Positions 7,968 through 14,965 of a DNA stretch of 64,000 nucleotides are shown one piece after another. Position 1 is the first letter of the stretch. Every line of letters starts with the position of its first letter. The notes under the pieces were generated by a model. That model had not been told where the DNA came from, searched no databases, and saw only the letters and a list, made by a program, of their open reading frames with translations. The DNA comes from JACDAN01 sp963827705 (lineage in GTDB: Bacteria > Actinomycetota > Thermoleophilia > Gaiellales > Gaiellaceae): assembly GCA_963827705.1 (NCBI GenBank), contig CAWHBN010000004.1:1-64000 (forward strand), given 5' to 3'. A program made the position numbers and the translations under genes.

Positions 7968-8805
7968 AGAAGCCCTCGCCGCTCTTGCGACCGAGCTTTC
8001 CCTCTCGCTGCATCTGCAGGAGCCGCTCGGGCGGCGCCATGCGGTCTTCGCCGAGCGCCGCATGCAGCGCTTCGGAGGCATGGTTGTGGATGTCGAAGCC
8101 GACGAGGTCGAGGAGCTCGCACGGCCCCATCGGCCAGCCGGCACCGTTCGTCATCGCCTTGTCGAGATCCTCGGGATTCACGCCGGCCTCGTCCAGCACG
8201 CGGACGCAGTCGTTCAGGAGCGGGATCAGCACCCGGTTGACGATGAAGCCGGGCGTGTCGTTGCAGCGAACCGGCTGCTTCCCGGCACGCTCCGCCCAGG
8301 CGTAGGCCGCATCGACGGCATCGTCCGAGCTCCGCTCGGCCCGGACGATCTCGACCAGCGGCAGCAGCGGCGCGGGGTTGAAGAAGTGCATCCCGATCAC
8401 TCGCTCGGGGCGCTCTGTCGCCTCGGCGATTTGCGAGACGGAGAGTGCGGACGTGTTCGTGGCGAGGATCGCCTCCGGGCGGGTGATCCGGTCGAGCTCG
8501 GCAAACAGCTCGCGCTTCGGCGGCAGCTCCTCGACGATCGCCTCGATCACGAGATCGGCGTCGGCGAGGTCTCCGACGTCGGTGGTCGTCGCCAGCCGGT
8601 CCATCGCCGCGGCCTTGTCCGTTTCTTCCATGCGGCCCTTCTCGACCGCTCGGGTCAGGAAGTGGTCGATCTTCGACCGGGCCTGCTCACCGAGCTCTGC
8701 GGTGACCTCGCGGCCGACGACCTCGTTGCCGGCCTGGAGCGCGACCTGGGCGATGCCGGCGCCCATGGTCCCGAGACCGACGACTCCTACGCGGCGAATC
8801 TCCAT
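7957..8805 (-). CDS. 3-hydroxyacyl-CoA (3-hydroxybutyryl-CoA) dehydrogenase
   Basis: 282 residues, the usual size of the single-domain enzyme. The Rossmann motif G-L-G-T-M-G-A-G-I-A is at residues 10-19. The active-site regions are A-T-N-T-S-A-L-S, H-F-F-N-P-A-P-L-L-P-L-V-E-I-V, and D-T-P-G-F-I-V-N-R. It oxidises 3-hydroxyacyl-CoA with NAD+ in beta-oxidation or butyrate-type metabolism. A thiolase lies just upstream on the same strand, but a 163-bp palindromic element and a small plus-strand ORF separate them. It ends in K-S-G-E-G-F-F-x-Y, typical of the family. Confidence 0.94.
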   Translation of the reverse strand: MEIRRVGVVGLGTMGAGIAQVALQAGNEVVGREVTAELGEQARSKIDHFLTRAVEKGRMEETDKAAAMDRLATTTDVGDLADADLVIEAIVEELPPKRELFAELDRITRPEAILATNTSALSVSQIAEATERPERVIGMHFFNPAPLLPLVEIVRAERSSDDAVDAAYAWAERAGKQPVRCNDTPGFIVNRVLIPLLNDCVRVLDEAGVNPEDLDKAMTNGAGWPMGPCELLDLVGFDIHNHASEALHAALGEDRMAPPERLLQMQREGKLGRKSGEGFFTY

Positions 8806-8819
8806 CGGCGCGGGACTCT

Positions 8820-8982
8820 AGGGGTTTCAACATGATGACGCTTCGTTGCCGGGGTGCGATGGGCGGTGTGAGCCAAGGACGCAGGGAGCGCCCATATGCG
8901 GGCATATGGGCGCGACTGAGGACACGGGCTCGCGCCGTCCAGCGCGGCCCGGCGACACAAGGCTCATCGTGTTGAAACCCCT
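8820..8982. repeat. 163-bp palindromic element, family B, copy 1
   Basis: Terminal inverted repeats of 19 bp with one mismatch: AGGGGTTTCAACATGATGA at 8820-8838 against its near-complement at 8964-8982. The exact centre is a perfect 12-bp hairpin (GCGCCCATATGC at 8888-8899, loop GG, complement at 8902-8913). It ends 15 bp from the start of the hydroxyacyl-CoA dehydrogenase gene. Homologous in length, centre and arm sequence to 29920-30082. No protein is evident in it. Confidence 0.87.
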
Positions 8983-9020
8983 CATGGAAGAAGGAAGGGC
9001 CGCCGCGCGTCTAGGAACGA

Positions 9021-9137
9021 ATGAGGCGCAGAAAGTTCATCTTGGGGCTGGCGCTGACGGGACTCGTCATTCTCGCGTTCGCGGGTGCGGCGGTGCAGCT
9101 CGTTCGCGGCCAGCGTCCAGTCCTACTGCCGGCGTAG
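9021..9137 (+). CDS. Possible small single-span membrane protein (38 residues)
   Basis: An ATG ORF with the sequence pattern M-R-R-R-K-F followed by a hydrophobic stretch (residues 7-27) and a basic tail V-R-G-Q-R, ending at a TAG. An AGGA sits about six bases before the ATG. It lies in the 387-bp gap between the convergent-side end of the thiolase (9193) and the dehydrogenase start (8805), beside the family B element. The positive-inside pattern makes it plausible, but it is short and I know no homologue. Confidence 0.4.
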   Translation: MRRRKFILGLALTGLVILAFAGAAVQLVRGQRPVLLPA

Positions 9138-9192
9138 CGTCGAGCCCCCTCTGCGGCCGGGGGGCTCAACCGCCGGTCCGCGCCAGGGCTCG

Positions 9193-10338
9193 TCAGACCC
9201 GCTCGACGACAGCCGCGATCGCCTGGCCGAAGCCGATGCACATGCACGCCACCCCGTAGCGCTCGTCTCGCCGCTCGAGCTCGCCGAGGAGCGTGGCCGT
9301 CACCCGTGCGCCCGTTGCACCGAGCGGATGGCCGAGCGAGATGCCGCCGCCGTTCGGGTTCACGTCCGACCGCCGGTCCTCGAGCCCGGTGTCGCGCAGG
9401 AACTGCAGCACGACGGACGCGAAGGCCTCGTTGACCTCGACCACCGCGATGTCGTCCCAGGTGAGATCGGCTCGCGCGAGCGCCTTCGCGCAGGCGTCGG
9501 GGTTTCCGTGCAGCATCCGATGCGGGTCGACGCCGGAGAGCCCGAACGAGACGAAGCGTGCCCTCGGCTGCAGGGCGAGCCGCTCGACCGCAGACTCGGA
9601 CGCGATCAGCACGCCGGCAGCGCCGTCGCAGATCTGGCTCGAGTTCCCCGCGGTGACCTTTCCGTCCGGGCGGAACGCAGGAGCCAGCTCGGCGAGCTTC
9701 TCGGCGGAGGTGTCGCGCCGCGGCGTCTCGTCCACCCCGACGAGAACGCCCGTGTGCGGGTTGTTCACCTCGACCGGGATGATCTCCCGCTCGAACCGCC
9801 CCTCGTCGATCGCCTCGATGGCGCGCCGGTGCGACTCGAGCGAGTACGCGTCCAGCTCCTCGCGCGAGAGGCCCCACTCGTCGGAGATCACCTCGGCCGA
9901 GATCCCCTGCGGGACGATCTCCCAGCGCTCGATCAGCTTGTCCGAGAGATCGCCGCCGTTCGATCCCATCGGTACTCGCGACATCATCTCGACGCCCGCC
10001 GAGATGACCACGTCCAGCTGCCCCGACCAGATCGCCGCGGCTGCGTTGAAGTTCGTCTGCATGGACGAGCCGCACTGGCGATCGACCGTCGTCCCGCAGA
10101 CGGTCTCCGGCCAGCCGGCAACGAGCGGAACCATCCGGCCGATGTTCCAACCCTGCTCGCCGATCTGGGTGACGCAGCCGAGCTGGACGTCCTCGACCTC
10201 GCCGGGGTCGAGCGAGTTCCGCTCGACAAGGCCGTTGAGCACCTGGGCGGCGAGCTCGTCTCCCCGGATCGAGGACAGCGCGCCGTTCCTGCGCCCGATC
10301 GGGCTGCGAACCGCGTCGACGATGTAGGCCTCAGGCAT
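9193..10338 (-). CDS. Thiolase (acetyl-CoA acetyltransferase family)
   Basis: 381 residues. The acylated cysteine is in V-D-R-Q-C-G-S-S-M-Q near residue 89; the C-terminal catalytic motifs are G-G-G-I-S-L-G-H-P-L-G-A-T-G and C-M-C-I-G-F-G-Q. It condenses or cleaves acyl-CoA in the cytosol. Its start overlaps the end of the hydrolase-cyclase fusion by eight bases, so the two are co-transcribed. Together with the hydroxyacyl-CoA dehydrogenase downstream it suggests fatty or aromatic acid degradation. Confidence 0.94.
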   Translation of the reverse strand: MPEAYIVDAVRSPIGRRNGALSSIRGDELAAQVLNGLVERNSLDPGEVEDVQLGCVTQIGEQGWNIGRMVPLVAGWPETVCGTTVDRQCGSSMQTNFNAAAAIWSGQLDVVISAGVEMMSRVPMGSNGGDLSDKLIERWEIVPQGISAEVISDEWGLSREELDAYSLESHRRAIEAIDEGRFEREIIPVEVNNPHTGVLVGVDETPRRDTSAEKLAELAPAFRPDGKVTAGNSSQICDGAAGVLIASESAVERLALQPRARFVSFGLSGVDPHRMLHGNPDACAKALARADLTWDDIAVVEVNEAFASVVLQFLRDTGLEDRRSDVNPNGGGISLGHPLGATGARVTATLLGELERRDERYGVACMCIGFGQAIAAVVERV

Positions 10339-11659
10339 CGGCTACAGCGTAGAGGCGCCACTCGCCGGGGACGCCCTTGAGCTCGTGCACGCCGCGATCC
10401 TCGAAGGCGATTCCCGAGCCCGACACGAGGTCGCGGACCGTGCTCGAGACGAAGACCTCCGCCGGCCCCGCGGCGTCGGCGACCCGGGCGCCGGTGTGCA
10501 CGGCGATGCCCCCGACCTTGTCCCCCATCAGCTCGCACTCGCCGGTGTGGAGCCCTGCGCGGATATCGAGACCCAGCCCGCGGACGCTGTCCCGGATCGC
10601 GCAGGCGGCCCGGATGGCACGGGCGGGACCGTCGAACGTGGCGAGGAAGCCGTCGCCGGCCGTGTCGACCTCCCTACCGCGGAAGAGTTCGAGCTGGCGG
10701 CGCACGCTGGCGTTGTGCTCGTCGAGCACTTCGCGCCAGCGACGGTCGCCGAGCTCGGCCGCGCGCTCCGTCGACCCAACGATGTCCGTGAACAGCACGG
10801 TGGCGAGCACACGGTCCACGTCGTGCAGGGGCCGCGTCCCCGTCAGGAACTCCTCCACCTCGTCCACGACCGCGTCGACGTCGCCCGCCCAGATCAGATG
10901 CTCGTCGCCGGGCAGCTCCGCGTACTTCGCGCCCGGAATCTGTGCCGCAATCCATCGTCCCTCCTCGACGTTCACGTCTCGGTCGTCGACCCGCTGGAGG
11001 ACGAGCGTGGGCACCCGAATGGTGGGCAGCACGGCGCGGACGTCGATCTGGGAGTTCATGCGCAGGAGAGCAACCGCGGCGCCTGGGCTCGCGCTGCGGC
11101 GCAGGTACGCGACCGCGCGCCGCTTGAACGCCTCGTCGGCGCTTGGCGCGAGACTCGAGATGTCCATCTCGCCGCCCCACGCCGCCTCGATCTGCTCGAT
11201 CTCGGCGGCGCGGGCCTCTGGCGTGGGCGCCCACGGATAGTCGGCGCTCCAGAGCCGCTTCGCGTAGATCGCCGCGGTGACGAGCGCCCGCGTCCGCTCC
11301 GGGTACGTGGCTGCGAAGAGGACGCTCATGAGGCCGCCCTCCGACGAGCCGAACAATGCTGCGCGCTCCGATCCGGCCGCGTCCATCACCGCCCGGACGG
11401 CGTCCATGCGCTGCTCGAGCGTCGGCAGCCGGTCGAGCGGAACCGGATCGGACATCCCCGTCCCCGGCTTGTCGAAGAGAATGAGCCGCGAGAAAGACGC
11501 CAGCCGCCGCAGGAGCCGGGCGTGCGTGGGCTCCTCCCACATCAGCTCGATGTTCGAGATCCAGCCCGGGACGTACACGAGGTCGAACGGGCCTTCGCCG
11601 ACGACCTGGTAGGCGATGTTCACATCACCGCTTCTCGCGTAGCGCGTCGTCGGAGGCAT
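10331..11659 (-). CDS. Alpha/beta hydrolase fused to a class III nucleotide cyclase domain
   Basis: 442 residues from the ATG at 11659; a TTG three codons upstream is an alternative. Residues about 1-265 form an alpha/beta hydrolase with the nucleophile elbow L-F-G-S-S-E-G-G. Residues about 275-440 form a class III cyclase domain with metal aspartates in V-L-F-T-D-I-V-G-S-T and D-T-A-G-D-G-F. The base-specifying lysine position before the second motif reads Asp (R-E-V-D-T-A-G-D), so nucleotide preference is unclear. Such fusions are common in actinobacteria. It is divergent from an aldehyde dehydrogenase with only 11 bp between start codons. Confidence 0.9.
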   Translation of the reverse strand: MPPTTRYARSGDVNIAYQVVGEGPFDLVYVPGWISNIELMWEEPTHARLLRRLASFSRLILFDKPGTGMSDPVPLDRLPTLEQRMDAVRAVMDAAGSERAALFGSSEGGLMSVLFAATYPERTRALVTAAIYAKRLWSADYPWAPTPEARAAEIEQIEAAWGGEMDISSLAPSADEAFKRRAVAYLRRSASPGAAVALLRMNSQIDVRAVLPTIRVPTLVLQRVDDRDVNVEEGRWIAAQIPGAKYAELPGDEHLIWAGDVDAVVDEVEEFLTGTRPLHDVDRVLATVLFTDIVGSTERAAELGDRRWREVLDEHNASVRRQLELFRGREVDTAGDGFLATFDGPARAIRAACAIRDSVRGLGLDIRAGLHTGECELMGDKVGGIAVHTGARVADAAGPAEVFVSSTVRDLVSGSGIAFEDRGVHELKGVPGEWRLYAVADA

Positions 11660-11670
11660 AGGCTTCAACT

Positions 11671-13098
11671 ATGGCGGTCACCGCGACCGAGCAGAAGCTG
11701 CTGATCGCCGGCGAGTGGGTCGAGACCGGGAAATGGCAGGAGGTGCGCTCGCCCTACTCCGGCGACGTGGTCGGCCGGGTCGCGAAGGCGGGTGCCGACG
11801 AAACGCGGCGTGCGGTCGACGCGGCCGCCGCCGCGATGGAGGAGCCGCTGCCGGCGCACAAGCGTGCCGAGATCCTCGTGCGCGTGGCCGGCGCGCTCGG
11901 CCGCCGACACGACGAGGTGGCGCGGCTGATCTCGGACGAGGCGGGCAAGCCGATGAAGGCCGCCCGCGTCGAGGCAAGCCGTGCGATGTCGACCTACACG
12001 TTCTCCGCGGTCGAGGCACGGAAGCTCACCGGCGGGATGATCCCGATGGACGCGTCGCAGGCCGGAGAGGGAAAGCTCGCGTTCACGCTCCGCCGCCCGC
12101 TCGGCGTGGTCGGCGCGATCAGCCCGTTCAATTTCCCGCTCAACCTCGTCGCCCACAAGATCGCTCCGTCGCTGGCGGCGGGCTGCGCAGTCGTCCTCAA
12201 GCCCGCGGGCCAGACGCCGCTCTCGGCGCTGCTCCTGGCCGAACTCGAGGACGAGGCCGGACTTCCGCCCGGGTGGCTGAACGTCGTTGTCGGCCCTTCG
12301 TCGGAGATCGGCGACGTCCTCGTCGAGGACGATCGCGTGAAGGTGATCACGTTCACCGGCTCGAGCGGCGTCGGCTGGAAGCTCGCCGAGCGCTCGCCCA
12401 GGAAGCGCGTCAACCTCGAGCTCGGAAACTCGACGCCGCTGATCGTCGAGGCCGACGCCGACCTGGATGCCGCCGTGGCGGCGACGGCGCAGCACGGCTT
12501 CTCCTTCGCCGGCCAGAGCTGCATCTCGATCCAGCGGGTCTACGTCCAGGAGGGCGTCTACGACGAGTTCGTCTCGGCTCTCTTGCCGAAAGTCGAGGCG
12601 CTGACGCTCGGCGACCCGGCAGACGAGGAGACCGACGTGGGGCCTGTGATCGACGAGGACGCGCGCAACCGGATCCTGGAGTGGGTCGACGAGGCACGGT
12701 CCGGCGGCGCCGAGATCCTCACCGGCGGCGACCTCGACGGCGAGCTCGTCCGGCCGACCGTGATCGTGAACGCGGCTCCCGACCTGAAGGTCTCGTGCCA
12801 GGAGGTCTTCGGCCCGGTCGTGATCGTGAACCGGTACGGCACGCTCGACGAGGCGATCGAGCTCGCCAACGGCACGGAGTTCGGCCTGCAGGCCGGGATC
12901 TTCACCGGAAGCATCCACACCGCGATGCGGGCGGCGCAGGAGCTCGAGTTCGGCGGGGTGACCGTCAACGAGGCACCGACGTTCCGCGCCGACCAGATGC
13001 CGTACGGCGGGGTCAAGGAGTCCGGCAACACGAAGGAAGGCCCGGCGTACGCCGTCCGCGAGCTCACTGACGAGCGCCTCGTCGTTATCGACCTCTAG
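11671..13098 (+). CDS. NAD(P)-dependent aldehyde dehydrogenase
   Basis: 475 residues, full length for the family. The cofactor site contains P-F-N-F-P-L-N and F-T-G-S-S-G-V-G; the general base is in N-L-E-L-G-N-S-T and the catalytic cysteine in A-G-Q-S-C-I-S-I-Q. The C-terminus has M-P-Y-G-G-V-K-E-S-G-N. The sequence style (G-Q-S-C-I, G-N-S) resembles the phosphonoacetaldehyde/glyceraldehyde-phosphate branch, but the substrate cannot be read from sequence. Divergent from the hydrolase-cyclase gene. Confidence 0.93.
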   Translation: MAVTATEQKLLIAGEWVETGKWQEVRSPYSGDVVGRVAKAGADETRRAVDAAAAAMEEPLPAHKRAEILVRVAGALGRRHDEVARLISDEAGKPMKAARVEASRAMSTYTFSAVEARKLTGGMIPMDASQAGEGKLAFTLRRPLGVVGAISPFNFPLNLVAHKIAPSLAAGCAVVLKPAGQTPLSALLLAELEDEAGLPPGWLNVVVGPSSEIGDVLVEDDRVKVITFTGSSGVGWKLAERSPRKRVNLELGNSTPLIVEADADLDAAVAATAQHGFSFAGQSCISIQRVYVQEGVYDEFVSALLPKVEALTLGDPADEETDVGPVIDEDARNRILEWVDEARSGGAEILTGGDLDGELVRPTVIVNAAPDLKVSCQEVFGPVVIVNRYGTLDEAIELANGTEFGLQAGIFTGSIHTAMRAAQELEFGGVTVNEAPTFRADQMPYGGVKESGNTKEGPAYAVRELTDERLVVIDL

Positions 13099-13144
13099 CC
13101 GCCAACGGCTGGTCCGCCGCTCGCTTCGCTAGATTCGACGCGAG

Positions 13145-13663
13145 ATGGCAAGACTGTGGCCATTCGGCCGCTCTCGCTCGGCGGAAGCGGCACCCCGCCG
13201 CGGGTCCTCGCCCGGGGTGCTCAAGCGTGAGCGCCGCGCCCTCGTCCACGAGCGCGAGCAGCTCGTGCGGGACCTCGGAGGGATCGTCTACGAGATGTTC
13301 CGGCTCGACAGGTTCCGCGTCGAGCTGGTGACCGACCGCTGCCGAACGCTCGCGTCGCTCGACGACCGCATTCGCGAGATCGACACGCTCCTCTCCTCGG
13401 CGACGACCCGGGGTCCCCGCTGCGAATGCGGTGCGCCGATTCCGTGGGGCGCGCACTTCTGCCAGAACTGCGGACGCCCGGCCGGGCCGCGACCAGTCGT
13501 CGCGTGCGCCCGTTGCGGCGCGCCGCTGCCGGCCGACGTGCAGTTTTGCAGCAGCTGCGGGACGCCCGTGGAGCTGACGCCGGAGGTTCCCGAGGACACG
13601 GAGCCTGACGGCGAGCCCGTCGACGCCGACGCGGTGGCAGCCGCCGGCGGACGGGACTCGTGA
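13145..13663 (+). CDS. Double zinc-ribbon protein
   Basis: 172 residues. The N-terminal half is basic and then helical (residues 25-85, charged, coiled-coil-like). Two C-terminal zinc ribbons follow: C-E-C-G-x10-C-x2-C (about 98-115) and C-A-R-C-G-x10-C-x2-C (about 125-142). An acidic tail ends it. It overlaps the next zinc-ribbon gene by four bases, so both are made together. No enzyme domain is visible; a protein- or nucleic-acid-binding role is inference. Confidence 0.82.
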   Translation: MARLWPFGRSRSAEAAPRRGSSPGVLKRERRALVHEREQLVRDLGGIVYEMFRLDRFRVELVTDRCRTLASLDDRIREIDTLLSSATTRGPRCECGAPIPWGAHFCQNCGRPAGPRPVVACARCGAPLPADVQFCSSCGTPVELTPEVPEDTEPDGEPVDADAVAAAGGRDS

Positions 13664-14328
13664 GCCCGACCGATCCGACCTGTCCGCGCTGCGGAGCAAC
13701 GGTCGAGCCTCTCCAGGAGTACTGCCTCGAGTGTGGGCACCGGGTGCGCGGAGGCGGCGTCGTCCCAGCGCTCGCGAGCGGCTGGCAGCGGCGCCTGCGC
13801 TGGTATCCCGGCGACTGGGTCTGGCCCTCGCTCCTGGCTCTGGTCGTCGCAGTAATCGCTTCCGCAGGGGCGATCTGGTGGACGAGAGACGCGAACAGCG
13901 CGGCGAGCACGACGGTCGTCGGTGACACGGCGCCGCTCCCAACGGTGGCGACGACGGAGAGCGTCCCGACGACTGGGCCGGCTGCGACCGTGCCGACCCA
14001 GACACGACCGACCACGACCGCGCCGCGTCCTTCCGCGAGGCGAGGGCTGATCGAATGGCCGCAGGACCGGAACGGCTGGACGCTGGTGCTCGTCTCCCTC
14101 CCCACGTCGGCTGGCCGCCCGCAAGCCGTCGGCAGAGCGCGAGAAGCGCTTCGCGCCGGTCTCGACGAGGTCGGCGTCATCGACTCGTCCGAGTACGCCA
14201 GCCTGCATCCCGGGTACTACGTCGTCTTCAGCGGCGTGTATCCCACGATCGGCGCGGCGCAGGACGCCGTCTCAGACGCAGCAGAGGCCGGCTTCGAAAA
14301 CGCCTACGCGCGACGGATTACTTCTTAG
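13660..14328 (+). CDS. Zinc-ribbon, membrane-anchored protein with a SPOR-like C-terminal domain
   Basis: 222 residues from a GTG. The order is: cytosolic zinc ribbon C-P-R-C-G-x10-C-x2-C-G (residues 8-25), one membrane segment (about 58-74), a Thr/Pro-rich linker (about 80-130), and a folded C-terminal domain ending in Y-Y-V-V-F-S-G-V-Y-P-T-I-x2-A-Q-D-A-V, which resembles SPOR peptidoglycan-binding domains. It may therefore link the upstream ribbon protein to the cell wall. It ends convergently with a 4-bp overlap against the next gene. Confidence 0.78.
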   Translation: MSPTDPTCPRCGATVEPLQEYCLECGHRVRGGGVVPALASGWQRRLRWYPGDWVWPSLLALVVAVIASAGAIWWTRDANSAASTTVVGDTAPLPTVATTESVPTTGPAATVPTQTRPTTTAPRPSARRGLIEWPQDRNGWTLVLVSLPTSAGRPQAVGRAREALRAGLDEVGVIDSSEYASLHPGYYVVFSGVYPTIGAAQDAVSDAAEAGFENAYARRITS

Positions 14329-14768
14329 GCCGCCGCGTCGGCGAGATGCTGGTGGCTCGGGCAGTACTCGCGCTCGGGGAGCGGGGTGCGCTGGCACGGC
14401 TTGCCCTTGCGGGTCGTCGCACGACACCGCGGAACTCCGCCGTCGAAGGCGCCGGCCTCGATCTGCTCCGTGATGAAGGCGACCGCCGCGCTCACACCCT
14501 CCTCGACCGCCCAGGCGACCTGCGCCTGCGCCCTGATCGGGAAGTAGCGGCGGATGTCCTGGAAGAGCGACCGCTCGGGCTTCGAGAAGTAGAGCGGGTC
14601 GCGTGCCAGGCGCTCCATCGTGTCCTCGCACGCCGCAAGCACCGCACGGCGGTACTCGAGCTGCGTGTCCCGTGAGACATGCGGGTCGATGAGATCTTTG
14701 ATCGAGCGATAAATCGCCCGTGAGTACTGATACATACGGTTCTGAATTGCGAGCTTCTGAGCGTCCAT
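14325..14768 (-). CDS. Conserved small protein with C-terminal zinc-knuckle-like motif
   Basis: 147 residues. Residues 1-100 are helical (M-D-A-Q-K-L-A-I-Q-N-R-M-Y-Q-Y-S at the start). The end carries C-R-A-T-T-R-K-G-K-P-C-x10-Y-C-P-S-H, a Cys3-His pattern suggesting one zinc site. Function unknown. It is divergent from pafBC, sharing an AT-rich promoter region of about 200 bp. Confidence 0.8.
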   Translation of the reverse strand: MDAQKLAIQNRMYQYSRAIYRSIKDLIDPHVSRDTQLEYRRAVLAACEDTMERLARDPLYFSKPERSLFQDIRRYFPIRAQAQVAWAVEEGVSAAVAFITEQIEAGAFDGGVPRCRATTRKGKPCQRTPLPEREYCPSHQHLADAAA

Positions 14769-14965
14769 CTCTAAGTATCAGCTCCTCGATTAAGCACCCG
14801 CAAATGTCTGTTAAGCGCCCTTTAACAGCTTCTCAACCGTCGCCTCGGCGGGAGCATAACCAAGTTTGGGCCGATGTTACAAAGTCGTCCCGAAACTTGC
14901 CTGAGGCGGCAACGGAGAAGCGGCGACTCGGCTGGGACCCTGCGATCGGCAAGAATAGGCCGCCC
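14769..14965. promoter_or_regulatory. Divergent AT-rich promoter region with an operator-like inverted repeat
   Basis: The gap between the zinc-knuckle gene and the proposed pafBC start is noticeably richer in A and T than its neighbours. It contains the perfect inverted repeat CTGTTAA (14808-14814), seven bases, TTAACAG (14822-14828). The spacing suits a dimeric regulator. I cannot tell which gene it controls. Confidence 0.45.
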
